A stretch of DNA of 64,000 nucleotides from Planctomycetaceae bacterium (GCA_029259815.1 JAJDEJ010000194.1:112379-176378), one strand, 5' to 3'. Shown: positions 1-9,494, counted from the first letter of the stretch. The notes: generated from the sequence alone by a model not told the origin. Numbers and translations: made by a program.

Positions 1-472
1 GACGGCGGCGGAAAGAACCTGAACCTAGAAGAACTGACGAGATCCTATGCTGTCACAAGTCAGAGATATGAGATCCTCAATCGTTCCGAACGCTACGCCA
101 TATTGGCAACACATTCCGTTGCAGACGTCGTTTATCAGCTGGAATGAATTTTCAACAAGACTGGATTCAGTCGTCCATGTGAAGCACTCGACCAAGTCGC
201 ATGCAAAGTAACAGACTCTCAAGGTCTGATCACTAATCGTTCTCGCAAGCAACAGTGTCTCATACTCGAGTTCCATGTCATTGGAGGGGTCATTCCAAAA
301 TCAATTCTTAGGCGTGTGCCACTCCGCACACCATTGCACATCGAGTGAACCAATCCGCACACACGGTCACTGTGCGAATCAGCACTTGTGTCACCATGCC
401 ACGCATCATGGCACAATGGCATGCAAACTGCTGGAAAATGGCGTACGTCTGTTCAATATTCGGAGGAGACTC
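1..472. other. Window edge and leader of the CBS operon
   Basis: No gene can be assigned with confidence. Plus-strand frame 1 is open from the window edge to a TGA at 145-147 (48 codons) and could be the tail of an upstream gene, but I do not recognise it. A minus-strand 83-codon frame over 25-276 is Cys-rich and overlaps it; it has no recognisable domain. The stretch 390-425 contains short inverted repeats (ATGCCA / TGGCAT) upstream of the first CBS gene, which may be part of its control region. Confidence 0.3.
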
Positions 473-940
473 ATGGGATTGGCTGAGAAGTTTGCGAGTA
501 CTCCGGTTCGAGATCTCAATCTCCGCGAGATGCCGATCTGCGATGTGGGCGCGACTGTGAAAGAAGCTGTCGAAAAACTGCAGGAGGCGCGGGTCGGCTG
601 CGCCATGGCGACGGAAGATGGCAAACCGGTCGGCATGTTTACGGAAGGCCTGCTCCGTGAATCGTTCGCCCAAAACCCCGGCGTGATCGATGAAACGATT
701 GCCGCACACATGGCGGCACCGTTTCCCAAGGTCTACCTTGATGACACAGTCGACATGGTGTTGGCCGCGATGCAGGCAAACAACACGCGGTTCATCTGTG
801 TCGTGGATGCCGATGAGCAAATCGTTGGGCTGACGGGTCAAAAGGGTCTCATGGAATTTGTCGCTGAGGAATTCCCTCGACAGGTGATGGTTCAGCGCAT
901 CGGTGACACTTCCACAACGAACCAACGAGAAGGAGCCTGA
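473..940 (+). CDS. CBS-pair domain protein (first of three)
   Basis: A 155-residue stand-alone Bateman module with two CBS domains, roughly residues 5-60 and 78-135. CBS pairs usually sense adenine nucleotides and control a partner protein. Both ligand loops look degenerate: GMFTEGL and GLTGQKG lack the Asp that normally contacts ribose, so this copy may be structural rather than nucleotide-binding. The frame is open further upstream to 275, but I chose the ATG at 473 because GGAGGAG lies at 462-468 with good spacing and the homologous part starts just after it. The next CBS gene starts 2 nt after the stop, so the three form an operon. The target of regulation is not visible. Confidence 0.8.
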   Translation: MGLAEKFASTPVRDLNLREMPICDVGATVKEAVEKLQEARVGCAMATEDGKPVGMFTEGLLRESFAQNPGVIDETIAAHMAAPFPKVYLDDTVDMVLAAMQANNTRFICVVDADEQIVGLTGQKGLMEFVAEEFPRQVMVQRIGDTSTTNQREGA

Positions 941-942
941 GC

Positions 943-1440
943 ATGGCAGAGTCCAATCAGCCACCAATTCCCGACGATGAATTTGCTGATCCGCTTGAGA
1001 ATTACGATGCACCGGACTATGCCGATCCGCTTGAAGAGGCACTCGACACACGAAGGGTCTCTGATCTCCAAGCACAACCATGCGAGACGATTTCAGTGGA
1101 CACGACCGTCGCTGACGCAGTCAAGAAGTTGGCGACGATTCACCATGCGTGCCTGCTCGTGGAAGAGGGTGGACGGCTCGCGGGAATGTTCACTGACCGG
1201 GACCTGTTGGATCGTGTCGTTCTGGAGTACCAGGAATGTCGTGACCAGCCCGTGCACACTGTGATGATCCCCGACCCGGTCTATGTCTCAGAATCCGACT
1301 CTCCAGCAGCAGTTTTGGCTGTAATGGCCGTCAGCGGCTATCGCCATGTCCCTGTGCTCGACGCTGATGGTATGATCGCTGGCGTCGTCAGCCCGCGTCG
1401 AATCACGGAGTTTCTGCTGGAACATTCCCCTTCGGAGTAG
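943..1440 (+). CDS. CBS-pair domain protein (second of three)
   Basis: 165 residues with an acidic N-terminal tail of about 45 residues followed by two CBS domains (about 50-105 and 112-165). The first domain has an intact nucleotide-site pattern, GMFTDRDLL, so this copy is likely to bind AMP, ADP or ATP. GAAGGAG overlapping the stop region of the previous gene is the ribosome site. The position between two other CBS genes with 2-4 nt gaps suggests that the three proteins are made together and may form a mixed complex. No catalytic domain is attached, so the output partner is unknown. Confidence 0.85.
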   Translation: MAESNQPPIPDDEFADPLENYDAPDYADPLEEALDTRRVSDLQAQPCETISVDTTVADAVKKLATIHHACLLVEEGGRLAGMFTDRDLLDRVVLEYQECRDQPVHTVMIPDPVYVSESDSPAAVLAVMAVSGYRHVPVLDADGMIAGVVSPRRITEFLLEHSPSE

Positions 1441-1444
1441 ATCG

Positions 1445-1879
1445 ATGAACGCCAAAATCGAATCACTGATGAATCCCAACGTGATGGTGGCTCAGCCGCA
1501 TCAGAAGTTTGCTCACGTCAAGAAGGTCATGCAGGAACATGGTATCAGTTGCCTGCCGGTCGCGGGGCATGACGGGGATCCTGTCGGGATTGTGACTGCG
1601 ACAGACCTGTTAGATGAACACCCGGATGGATTGCCGATCAGCCAGTTCATGTCGAAGAAGGTCTTCACCGTTCCAGTGTATGGTGATCCATCACTCGCGG
1701 CGCGTATCATGCGGAACCATCATATTCATCACGTCGTCGTGACCCACGAGAAGGAAATCGTCGGCATTGTCAGTTCATTCGACTTGTTGCAACTCGTGGA
1801 AGACCACCGCTTTGTGATGAAGTCGGCACCGTCCAAGTCCAAGCGGTCTGGGAAACGCAAGCAGGCCGAGAACGCCTGA
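1445..1879 (+). CDS. CBS-pair domain protein (third of three)
   Basis: 144 residues with two CBS domains (about 4-55 and 60-120) and a basic Lys-rich tail (KSKRSGKRKQ). Both domains keep the G-h-x-T/S-x-x-D pattern (GIVTATDLL, GIVSSFDLL), so this is the best conserved ligand binder of the three. The ATG follows the previous stop by 4 nt with GGAG 8 nt upstream. The basic tail could contact nucleic acid or polyphosphate, which is only a guess prompted by the convergent polyphosphate kinase gene next door. Confidence 0.85.
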   Translation: MNAKIESLMNPNVMVAQPHQKFAHVKKVMQEHGISCLPVAGHDGDPVGIVTATDLLDEHPDGLPISQFMSKKVFTVPVYGDPSLAARIMRNHHIHHVVVTHEKEIVGIVSSFDLLQLVEDHRFVMKSAPSKSKRSGKRKQAENA

Positions 1880-1894
1880 TGCTCCGGCACCAGT

Positions 1895-1915
1895 CAATTC
1901 ATGGCTGATGAATTG
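1895..1915. terminator. Hairpin between convergent genes
   Basis: A perfect 8-bp stem (CAATTCAT / ATGAATTG) with a 5-nt loop lies in the 47-nt gap between the CBS operon and the oppositely oriented polyphosphate kinase gene. No long T tract follows, so it is a terminator candidate that would serve both strands rather than a classic intrinsic terminator. Confidence 0.45.
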
Positions 1916-1926
1916 CGACTGAGCCA

Positions 1927-3099
1927 CTACATGATCGGCGTGCCGCCGGCCTGCTCGCCCTGCTCATAGACGACATGGGCTCGTCCGACAAGGAGCGGAT
2001 CGATCGGGCCGATGTCATCGAGCGACTTGTCGGTGTACGGCAGTGTGTGCAGCACGTACCGCAATGAATTGAGCCTCGCCCGCTTTTTGCAGTCGGATTT
2101 CACGACCGTCCACGGGGCATCCGCTGTGTCTGTGTAAAAGAACATGGCCTCCTTCGCCTTCGTATACTCGTCCCACATATCGAGAGACGCCATATCAATC
2201 GGCGACAGCTTCCATTGCTTGAGCGGATGAGCTTCGCGTTCTTTGAAACGTCTGCGTTGTTCCTTGCGGCTGACAGAGAACCAAAACTTGACCAGGTGAA
2301 TCCCGCTCCGTGCGAGATTCCGTTCGAACTCGGGAGCCTGTCGCATGAATTCGCTGTATTCATCCGTCGTGCAGAACTCCATCACGCGCTCGACTCCGGC
2401 TCGGTTGTACCACGACCGATCGAACAGCACGATCTCCCCCGCCGTCGGCAGATGTTCGACGTACCGCTGGAAGTACCACTGCCCCCGCTCGGCTTCGGTT
2501 GGTTTGTCGAGTGCCACCACGCGGGCACCACGGGGATTCAAGTGCTCCATGAACCGCTTGATCGTCCCTCCTTTTCCGGCGGCATCACGCCCTTCAAACA
2601 GGATGACCACCTTCTGCCCAGTCTTTTTGGCCCATGACTGCAGCTTGAGCAGTTCCACTTGGAGGCGGTACTTCTGCTTCTCATAGTTCTTACGAGACAT
2701 GAGATGTTTATAGGGATAGCCGCCGGTCCGCCATTCAGATGAGAGCGCATCATCGGGTCGCAGAGTGTGTGTGGTCGTCCCCAAGTTCGGGTTCTCCAAC
2801 AGTGCCTGACGAAGCACGTCGGCGTCATCGATGGAAGTCCCTTCGATGATTACTTTGAGGACTTTGGACAGCGTATCGACATCGTGCGGGGGCACCCCAC
2901 TGACAATGTCCTTGACCGCATTGATTTTCGCTTCGCGAGCGGATGCAACCGACTCACTCACAACGAATCGCTCGATCCCCTGCTGAGTCCTGGAAGGCGC
3001 AGTGTCTCCACTCCGGGAGCGACGCGGCCGACCATTCGTACCGGAATCGTCCGACTTGGCTTTTGTTCGAGATGCTTTCTTCGGGTTCTTTTTTGCCAT
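1927..3099 (-). CDS. ppk2: Polyphosphate kinase 2 (PPK2 family)
   Basis: Transfers phosphate between polyphosphate and nucleotides. Walker A is GRDAAGKGGT near residue 170 and the lid/Walker B region VLFDRSWYNRAG near residue 235; the long conserved C-terminal half (REAHPLKQWKLSPID and onward) is typical of the one-domain PPK2 enzymes. I start at the ATG at 3099 (MAKKNPKK, 390 residues); the frame is open to 3207 but that extension has no family character. There is no clear Shine-Dalgarno. A basic, probably disordered N-terminal part of about 130 residues precedes the catalytic core, longer than usual. Direction (NDP or NMP as acceptor) cannot be told from sequence alone. Confidence 0.93.
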   Translation of the reverse strand: MAKKNPKKASRTKAKSDDSGTNGRPRRSRSGDTAPSRTQQGIERFVVSESVASAREAKINAVKDIVSGVPPHDVDTLSKVLKVIIEGTSIDDADVLRQALLENPNLGTTTHTLRPDDALSSEWRTGGYPYKHLMSRKNYEKQKYRLQVELLKLQSWAKKTGQKVVILFEGRDAAGKGGTIKRFMEHLNPRGARVVALDKPTEAERGQWYFQRYVEHLPTAGEIVLFDRSWYNRAGVERVMEFCTTDEYSEFMRQAPEFERNLARSGIHLVKFWFSVSRKEQRRRFKEREAHPLKQWKLSPIDMASLDMWDEYTKAKEAMFFYTDTADAPWTVVKSDCKKRARLNSLRYVLHTLPYTDKSLDDIGPIDPLLVGRAHVVYEQGEQAGGTPIM

Positions 3100-3245
3100 G
3101 TGACCAAGTATAAGCCAATAACCAGTGGAAAAGCTTCCTATTTCGAGATGAATTCCGGAGCCAGCCCTGACGCTCTTGAGTTGCGGGAGCCACCCAACAC
3201 GGGACACTTAACCGGCAAGTCTTACACCTCAACCACAGCGATGCC

Positions 3246-3731
3246 ATGCCTGACACCAACGATCTCCACGACACAGTCCCGCAAGTTGGTCGCGTCGAGT
3301 GGATCGGACTTGCGCCAGAGAAGCAGGCGCCGATCGAAGCTGTCGAATCAGCAACGGTCGATGTCGGAACTGGATTGGTTGGCGATCATCATGCGACAAT
3401 TGGGCAGGCGTCACAGCGGCAGGTGACGTTCATTCAGTCTGAGCATCTGCCGGTCATTGCCAGTCTGTGCGACCTGGAGTCCGTCGACCCCACCTTGTTG
3501 CGGCGGAACGTCGTCATCTCCGGCATCAACCTGCTCTCACTCAAGAAGCAACGCTTTGCCATTGGCGATGCAATCTTCGAGGGAACCGGGCCTTGCGCTC
3601 CCTGCTCGTTGATGGAACAAAACCTGGGACCGGGCGGCTATCAAGCCATGCGAGGCCACGGTGGACTCACTGCAATCGTCCTGCAAGCCGGCACCATCAA
3701 GCTTGGTGACAGTATTCAAGTCACTGACTGA
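3246..3731 (+). CDS. MOSC domain protein
   Basis: 161 residues, nearly all one MOSC domain, the C-terminal fold of molybdenum-cofactor sulfurases that carries sulfur or binds the cofactor. The conserved Cys region is visible as TGPCAPCSLME, as are the N-terminal GLVGDHH and the C-terminal GHGGLTAIVLQ motifs. It stands alone, without the aminotransferase domain of cofactor sulfurases, as in YiiM/YuaD-like proteins. Substrate unknown. It is divergent from ppk2 and separated from the downstream lipoprotein gene by 233 nt. Confidence 0.88.
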   Translation: MPDTNDLHDTVPQVGRVEWIGLAPEKQAPIEAVESATVDVGTGLVGDHHATIGQASQRQVTFIQSEHLPVIASLCDLESVDPTLLRRNVVISGINLLSLKKQRFAIGDAIFEGTGPCAPCSLMEQNLGPGGYQAMRGHGGLTAIVLQAGTIKLGDSIQVTD

Positions 3732-3967
3732 CCTCGCTGTTCGTCGTTGAGTCTTGTCAACTCGATTGTGATTGACGGATAAATGCCGGTGCCGCAGAAG
3801 GAAACGATGTCGTGAGATTTTCGCCCCAACCCGCAGGGGTTCGCAGCCTTACCGAAATCAGTTGACCGGTTTCAGCGGTGCGATCGGGGAGGAGATTGAA
3901 CGAACTGAGCCATCGGTCGCTCATCGTGTCACGAAGCGACGCCTATCCGTGTTAGGCTCACGGTGTG

Positions 3968-5473
3968 ATGACCCGAATTCCTGACACACCCCTGAAGCAG
4001 CCGACAAGCCGCCTTGCGAGATCCATCGTCGCAAGCAGCATCCTGCTGTGCGCCGTTGGCTGTGCGAGTGGCTCGAACAGTCCGCTGACAACACGGCGTG
4101 TCAACGACCCTCCACAGTTATCACCCTTTGCCCGGTCGCTCTCAGAGCCGATCCCCAACAGCGCAACGCACCGAGCGGGACGCCCGCCACAAGATGATTC
4201 AACGAACGAGCGAGCCTCGGATGAGCCTCCGACGACAATTAAGCCGCGCTCCACACCGGAAACGGCTCGCAGTGGACCGAAGAGTCAAGAGGGTCCCCAG
4301 TTGGGAGAGCTTTCCGCTCCCACACCGACCGAGACACCCGACACAAGACCAGATGCAAACGATAAGCCATCCATCTTGAGAGGCGAACCGTTGCAGGTGA
4401 CCGTGACAGGTCCGACACAAGCTCAACGCGGTGACGAAGTGGCCTTCCAAATCGTCATCCAGAATGTCGAACGCAGCACCCTTGAAGGGGTCATCGTCAC
4501 ATGCCGCCTCCCGGAGGGCCTCGTCTTCCCAGATGCCCCGCAACGCGCCTTTCGTCAACGGCTCGGCCAACTCGCTGCCGACCAACAGGAGACATTGGAT
4601 CTGACCCTCCGCTGTGAGAACTTCGGTAATCACTGTGTGGAGTTCGATGTCGTTGCAGACGCTATGGATGATGCGGTGTCGAAATCTGCATGCGTGGAGT
4701 GCACGGCTCCGACTGCGACAGCACCTCTCACATCGTTGGAATTGACCGGTCCGATAGAGCGCACGGTCGGGGGACGGGCCGAATTCGTGCTGACGTTGCG
4801 TAACTTGACCGGCTTTGAACAACCTGATGTCCACGTACGGTTGCAGCACGAAGGCGTGCTCGAACCGCGTGAAGCTTCTGCGGGTGCAATCCGCCAACCG
4901 GGGCAACTGGAGTGGGATCTCGGGCTATTACGAGTCGATGAACGTGTCCAGATTCAGGTGGAGTTCGAGTGTCTGTCGACCACCGACGAGACATGCCTGA
5001 CGGCGATCGTCACGGGAAGAAGCCTCGATCTCGCACCGGTTGAATCTTGCCTCAAAACAACTCCGCGCAAGACGATCGATCTCGACATCGTCGATCAGCA
5101 GGACCCGGTGATGATGGGCGAAAAAGTGACCTATGTGATCCACGTGACGAACGCAGGCTTGCAAACGTTGTCGAACGCATCCGTTCAACTTCAGGCCGAC
5201 GGCTTGCAACCCGTCGGTGTGACGGTCGGTGACAACGAGTCGCCGGCGGGCGCGGCATTTGATCGTGCGACTGGTCTGATCACCGTCCCACTCATTGAAA
5301 GCCTGGCTCCAGATGTGACTCAAACGATCTCTCTGCAAACGCTTGCCACTCATGCGGGTGCCGGGAATCTGCGAGCCGTCATCACCCAGCGTGGTACATC
5401 GCTCTCGATCTCGAGCGCAGAGCCAACCGTCATCAACCCGCTGGGTAGCTCGGTCGCCTGGGACGACCAGTAG
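3968..5473 (+). CDS. DUF11-repeat lipoprotein
   Basis: About 501 residues. The N-terminus has Arg, a hydrophobic stretch (IVASSILLCAVG) and then Cys, a lipobox-like site, so it is probably anchored in a membrane and exposed outside the cytoplasm. Residues 40-130 are Pro/Thr/Ser-rich and probably unfolded. The rest holds three immunoglobulin-like DUF11/COG1361 repeats (about 135-240, 255-345, 370-460), with the third showing the family sequence VTYVIHVTNAG. DUF11 proteins are typical of planctomycete surfaces and are thought to be structural or adhesive. A GTG immediately precedes the ATG and could also start translation. Confidence 0.85.
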   Translation: MTRIPDTPLKQPTSRLARSIVASSILLCAVGCASGSNSPLTTRRVNDPPQLSPFARSLSEPIPNSATHRAGRPPQDDSTNERASDEPPTTIKPRSTPETARSGPKSQEGPQLGELSAPTPTETPDTRPDANDKPSILRGEPLQVTVTGPTQAQRGDEVAFQIVIQNVERSTLEGVIVTCRLPEGLVFPDAPQRAFRQRLGQLAADQQETLDLTLRCENFGNHCVEFDVVADAMDDAVSKSACVECTAPTATAPLTSLELTGPIERTVGGRAEFVLTLRNLTGFEQPDVHVRLQHEGVLEPREASAGAIRQPGQLEWDLGLLRVDERVQIQVEFECLSTTDETCLTAIVTGRSLDLAPVESCLKTTPRKTIDLDIVDQQDPVMMGEKVTYVIHVTNAGLQTLSNASVQLQADGLQPVGVTVGDNESPAGAAFDRATGLITVPLIESLAPDVTQTISLQTLATHAGAGNLRAVITQRGTSLSISSAEPTVINPLGSSVAWDDQ

Positions 5474-5599
5474 GCGAGCCGTCATCATTGATGGAAGTAC
5501 GGGTTCGGTGGAATCCTGACTCACTCAGGGGTATCCTCGACGGCAGCACGGGCCAGCGCGGCTCGGTGTTCCTATGCTTCCCACTCTGAGGAGACACCC

Positions 5600-5986
5600 A
5601 TGAAACGAACGCTGTGGATCGGATTCGCTGTCATGCTCGGGTTGGCAGTGCTGCTGCCAAACACCATCACCGCGCAGAACGATGGTGACGCATCGGTCGC
5701 GACAAACAAGGAATATCGCGGACCCCTTCCGGCTCATTACGGCAAGTTGGGAATGAGTGACGCCCAAAAGGAAAAGGTCTACTCGATTCAAGACTCCTAC
5801 GAGGAGCAGATCGAGAAGTTGCGAAAACAGATCGAACAGATCGAAGCCAAACGCGAGGCTGAGATCGCGACACTACTCACTCCCGGTCAGAAGCTGCGTC
5901 TGAAGGAACTCCGCGCGGAAGCGGCGAAAGAGGCGGATTTTCCTGAGCCGAAAAGCGGCGGCTTCGAGCAGCCGAAATCTGAATAA
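5600..5986 (+). CDS. Small secreted coiled-coil protein, Spy/CpxP-like
   Basis: 128 residues with a clear Sec signal peptide (MKRTLWIGFAVMLGLAVLL then ITAQ). The mature part has a helical coiled coil (about 50-110: QIEKLRKQIEQIEAKREAEI) followed by LTPGQKLRLKEL, which resembles the LTxxQ motif of the Spy/CpxP periplasmic chaperone group. A GAGGAG ribosome site precedes the ATG. Likely periplasmic; chaperone or metal-sensing roles are known in the wider group but nothing here shows which applies. Confidence 0.75.
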   Translation: MKRTLWIGFAVMLGLAVLLPNTITAQNDGDASVATNKEYRGPLPAHYGKLGMSDAQKEKVYSIQDSYEEQIEKLRKQIEQIEAKREAEIATLLTPGQKLRLKELRAEAAKEADFPEPKSGGFEQPKSE

Positions 5987-6146
5987 CTCCAAGAAATTGT
6001 GACACCTCAGGTTGCGGCTTCTCACAAGAGGCCGCGCCTTTCTCTTTCGCGCGCAACCACCCCGTCTCTGATTAAGGGAGCAACGGTGAAGCACTCTTCG
6101 CCCGCACGCTCATGGACAACACCCTGTCCCGCAATCAGAGACGAAC

Positions 6147-7517
6147 ATGCTCGGCTATCTGCAAGACAAGTGGCAGACGACCCAACTCAGAGCCCGCTAT
6201 CAGCGACTCGTTCACCAGCGGCTGCTCAACCTCACCGAAACGTCCGGGCCGCAGCCGGTCTCGGAGGATCCGGGGAACTGGACCCTGCTCGGCGATGGCA
6301 GCCGCGGACTCGATCCCTCTGCCCGCAGTGACGCTCGCACGAAGGCCCGGCAACTCGTGCAGAGCGACCCGCACGCCCGCAATCTGATGCGGCTCTTCGA
6401 AGTGTACGTCACAGGACCCGGCCTGAAGCTCGTGCATGAGCAACGCGATCCGAAATCGGGCACAACTGTGATGGATCTCATCACGGTGGCCAATCGTCTG
6501 TGGGACGAGTTTCTCCTCACCAACCGGGACCACTACTCCTTCCACGAACACGCCCGTCGCACTTGGCGAGATGGCGAGTGCTTCATTCGTAAGTTCTCGC
6601 AGACGTCATGGCCGCCCGCAGTGCGTTTCGTCGACCCGGAAACCATTGGCCCAACCATCGACGAACCTGACTCACAAGGCATCCTCACGGACACACACGA
6701 CGTCGAGACACCGCAGTGGTACCTCCGCATCGACCCGCAAACGGGCGACCTGATCGAGCACATCGATGCGAATGAGATGCTACACACACGGATCGGTGTC
6801 GACTCAAATCAGAAACGGGGAGTGACTCTGTTTGCCCCGGTGATTGAACATCTCGAACGCTTCCAGAAATGGATCGACACTGAACTCACCGCCCGCAAGC
6901 TGCAGGCGTCGATCGTCCTCTGGCGAAAGGTCACCAACCCAGCCTCCGCAGCATCCTTCGGCAGCGAGTCGGGCGTCGAGTCGCTAACCGGTGCTGCGGC
7001 GAGTACGAGTGGCAACCGCTTTCAACCGGGCAGCATGCTCACCACCAGTCCGAGCACGGATCTCCAATTCGTCCAGCCGGACACAAACTATGCTGACACG
7101 GTCCCCCTCGGTCGCATGCTCTTGCTAAGCGTCGCCGCCGGAGCAGGTCTGCCCGAGTTCATGCTCACGTCAGACGCTTCGAACGCGAATTATGCCTCGA
7201 CGATGGTCGCCGAAGGACCCGCGGTCAAGATGTTCCAGTCCGAGCAACACTTCTTCGAACAGGAGTTCTCCCGCCTTTGGCGATGGGTGATCTCCAACGC
7301 CATCCGAGCTGGCGAGTTGGACGTCGACTTCTTCGATCACGTCTCTCCCAATTGGTGCTTTGCCGAGTTGGTCAACCGTGATCGTCCCAGTGAACGTATG
7401 GCCGACGTGCGTCTGATCAAAGCCAAAGTCCTCAGCCGAGCCGAGATCGCCCGCAGAGATGGTGCCGACCCGGAGGTGATGCGTCAGGAACTCGACCGCG
7501 AGAAACCACCCCATTGA
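6147..7517 (+). CDS. Phage portal protein, lambda gpB-like
   Basis: 456 residues, similar to the lambda-family portal proteins that form the dodecameric DNA gate of the head. The characteristic N-terminal stretch (ARTKARQLVQSDPHARNLMRL followed by VTGPG) and the central segment with AAGAGLPEFMLTSDASNANYAS are recognisable. It opens a five-gene, same-strand head module. Oddly, no terminase gene precedes it: the gene upstream encodes a small secreted protein. The start has only a weak upstream AGAGACGA. Lambda gpB is longer (533), so this is a compact version, not an obvious truncation. Confidence 0.85.
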   Translation: MLGYLQDKWQTTQLRARYQRLVHQRLLNLTETSGPQPVSEDPGNWTLLGDGSRGLDPSARSDARTKARQLVQSDPHARNLMRLFEVYVTGPGLKLVHEQRDPKSGTTVMDLITVANRLWDEFLLTNRDHYSFHEHARRTWRDGECFIRKFSQTSWPPAVRFVDPETIGPTIDEPDSQGILTDTHDVETPQWYLRIDPQTGDLIEHIDANEMLHTRIGVDSNQKRGVTLFAPVIEHLERFQKWIDTELTARKLQASIVLWRKVTNPASAASFGSESGVESLTGAAASTSGNRFQPGSMLTTSPSTDLQFVQPDTNYADTVPLGRMLLLSVAAGAGLPEFMLTSDASNANYASTMVAEGPAVKMFQSEQHFFEQEFSRLWRWVISNAIRAGELDVDFFDHVSPNWCFAELVNRDRPSERMADVRLIKAKVLSRAEIARRDGADPEVMRQELDREKPPH

Positions 7518-7562
7518 ACGCTTGCGGACTAGCACCACCATCATGTCACGGAGGACTCACCC

Positions 7563-7928
7563 ATGCGCCTGCTCTGGCTCACCTACGAACGATCACCCCA
7601 CCCCGACGCCATCTGTCACCCGGCCACAGAAGAGGACGCGGAATTCGTCCTCACCCTGTTACGTCGACCCTACTGTGAACGGATGCGTCTGACTGAGCAA
7701 CTGGCGTGCTTTCTCGGCAAGCAGAAACGTGATTCGGCGACCGATCGCACTTCCGTCGCCTGTCGCACACCGAGTGGCCTGTATCGCTCGGTCCCCTGGC
7801 GACTCGCGAAGTGGCTGAGACACGTATTGCCAGCCACTGATTCAGTGCTCGAAGACACCATCGCGCGCATCGAACAGTGGCAGCGTCGGTCATCGCCCGA
7901 ACTGCAATGTCTCTCGGCGACATCGTGA
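7563..7928 (+). CDS. Small unknown protein of the head module
   Basis: 121 residues, not recognised. GGAGGA precedes the ATG by about 9 nt, one of the better ribosome sites of this region, so the frame is probably real. It has several Arg, Cys and Trp residues, a charged C-terminal half and no signal peptide or membrane segment. It sits between the portal and protease-like genes, where other phages carry head-tail joining or accessory head proteins, but sequence does not identify it as one. Confidence 0.6.
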   Translation: MRLLWLTYERSPHPDAICHPATEEDAEFVLTLLRRPYCERMRLTEQLACFLGKQKRDSATDRTSVACRTPSGLYRSVPWRLAKWLRHVLPATDSVLEDTIARIEQWQRRSSPELQCLSATS

Positions 7929-7987
7929 CTCTCCGCGCAACCACTGCCCCTCCAGTTGAACCTGTTACTTCCTCGCAAGGATTCCTG

Positions 7988-8893
7988 ATGAAACCGTCCA
8001 CTCTCATCGAACATGTGGCCGACTGGCACTCACAGCTGCAGGTCGACCACACCAACCGGCTCGTCCGCAACGTGGCCCTCACCGGCGGCACCTCAAAGAA
8101 CGGCTATGAGTATCAAGAACAGGCTCTCCGAGACGCCGTCGCTCTCTACGAACAGCGGCCCGTATTCCTCGACCACGCCTCTGACAAGTCACGCCCTCAG
8201 GAACGCAGTACGCGAGACCTCGTCGGGTCGATCGTCAACGCCTGTTACGAATCGGGCCGTATCCGCGGCGACATCCGTGTCCTCGACACCGACTCCGGCC
8301 GGACCTTCCTCGCCCTGTCCGAGTCGGACGCACCGGGCGTGGGGATGAGCCACGTCGTCCTTGCCGAACGTGCCAGTGACGACGGTTCTGTCTCACGAAT
8401 TCACGATGTCGTCAGCGTTGACGCAGTCGTGTTCCCGGCGACGACCACGACTTTCCGTGAGTCGCAAGCACAGACGAGTAGCGAACAGAGTCGGAAACAC
8501 GTGCAGGCCAATGCGGGTCATTCGCAAGATGAGCACGAGGAGACGGCCACGTCCAATCTTCAAGAACAGATCCAACAACTGCTGATCGAGCGCGACGAAC
8601 TCCTCGCCCGTCTCGACGAAGTACAGAGTCGCCAAACCGCCGTCCAGCAAGAGCGAGAGATCGCCGGGCTTCTCAGTGAATCCGGCCTGCCCGCGTATGC
8701 AGTGACTGAGACGTTTCGTGAGCAATTGGAAGCCGCTGACGAGCCACGCCGTCGTGAACTGCTCCAGGAGCGGCTCACGCTCATCGAAGCCTCACGCTCT
8801 CATCCCCCTCTCAGCCGCGAACGATCGTCCGCCACACACTCATTAACCACGGACGACACCTTCGTCACCACGATCAAGCGACAAGCCTCCTAG
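7988..8893 (+). CDS. Putative prohead protease with scaffold-like tail
   Basis: 301 residues. The N-terminal 160 show the order of catalytic elements seen in herpes-assemblin-fold prohead proteases: His in VFLDHAS, Ser in GVGMSHV, then SVDAVVFPAT. The C-terminal half is a long Glu/Gln/Arg coiled coil (LQEQIQQLLIERDELLARLD) like a scaffolding domain, so this may be a protease-scaffold fusion. I chose ATG 7988, which has AAGGA 6 nt upstream; the frame is open to 7877 but overlaps the preceding gene. Position between portal and capsid genes supports the call. The catalytic assignment is inferred from pattern only. Confidence 0.65.
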   Translation: MKPSTLIEHVADWHSQLQVDHTNRLVRNVALTGGTSKNGYEYQEQALRDAVALYEQRPVFLDHASDKSRPQERSTRDLVGSIVNACYESGRIRGDIRVLDTDSGRTFLALSESDAPGVGMSHVVLAERASDDGSVSRIHDVVSVDAVVFPATTTTFRESQAQTSSEQSRKHVQANAGHSQDEHEETATSNLQEQIQQLLIERDELLARLDEVQSRQTAVQQEREIAGLLSESGLPAYAVTETFREQLEAADEPRRRELLQERLTLIEASRSHPPLSRERSSATHSLTTDDTFVTTIKRQAS

Positions 8894-8953
8894 GCCCTCC
8901 GTCTACACACTTCCGCATTCCCACTTCCCCACTCCCCAATTGGAAACTCCCTC

Positions 8954-9436
8954 ATGCCTAACAATCTCGGCTTCCGCTCCGGACATGTTGTCCTGCAAAA
9001 GTTTCGCATCGAATCGACCTCCGTCGTCGAACCGGGCGATATGGTCTACCTCGACGAGACCCACATCCGCCCTGCGAGTGAGATGTTTTGGAACACCGAC
9101 CTAGCGACCACTCAACAGAACTTCGCTGACGTCTTCGTCGGCATTGCTCACGAAGGTTCCGACGACGGCGAGGACGCTCCTGTCTCGATCGATGTCAGTT
9201 CAGCTTCGGTCTACGAATTCACCGTCGAGAACGGCACCTATGACAACGGCAATCCGTTGGGACCCGACGGTGCCAGCTCCAAGTTGCTCAATCAACAACT
9301 GGCGTACGCCGATCCGGCAACGCAGGCGATCGCCCGGGCGGCGGAGTTCGTCGACCAGATGACGACCCGTCTGCGAGTGACGTTCGCCTCCGCCTACTCG
9401 ACCGGTAGTGCGAACAGCAACGCGGCCATCGGCTGA
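8954..9436 (+). CDS. Capsid decoration-like protein (DUF2190-like)
   Basis: 160 residues resembling the DUF2190/decoration proteins that lie just before major capsid genes. It opens with a short beta-rich segment (SGHVVLQKFRIESTSVVEPGDMVYLD) shown by family members, and carries a later stretch describing a beta-barrel (VSIDVSSASVYEFTV). No strong ribosome site. It overlaps nothing and is followed after 58 nt by the capsid-like gene. The alternative is a minor head protein of unknown role. Confidence 0.6.
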   Translation: MPNNLGFRSGHVVLQKFRIESTSVVEPGDMVYLDETHIRPASEMFWNTDLATTQQNFADVFVGIAHEGSDDGEDAPVSIDVSSASVYEFTVENGTYDNGNPLGPDGASSKLLNQQLAYADPATQAIARAAEFVDQMTTRLRVTFASAYSTGSANSNAAIG

Positions 9437-9494
9437 CCATCTCTCCCGTCTCGGCATTCCCTCCACTCTTCCCCAAGTTGGATCATCCCCACCC

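Noticed and set aside
25..276. 83-codon minus-strand ORF at the window start
   Set aside because: No domain, no ribosome site and overlap with an open plus-strand frame; too weak to call.
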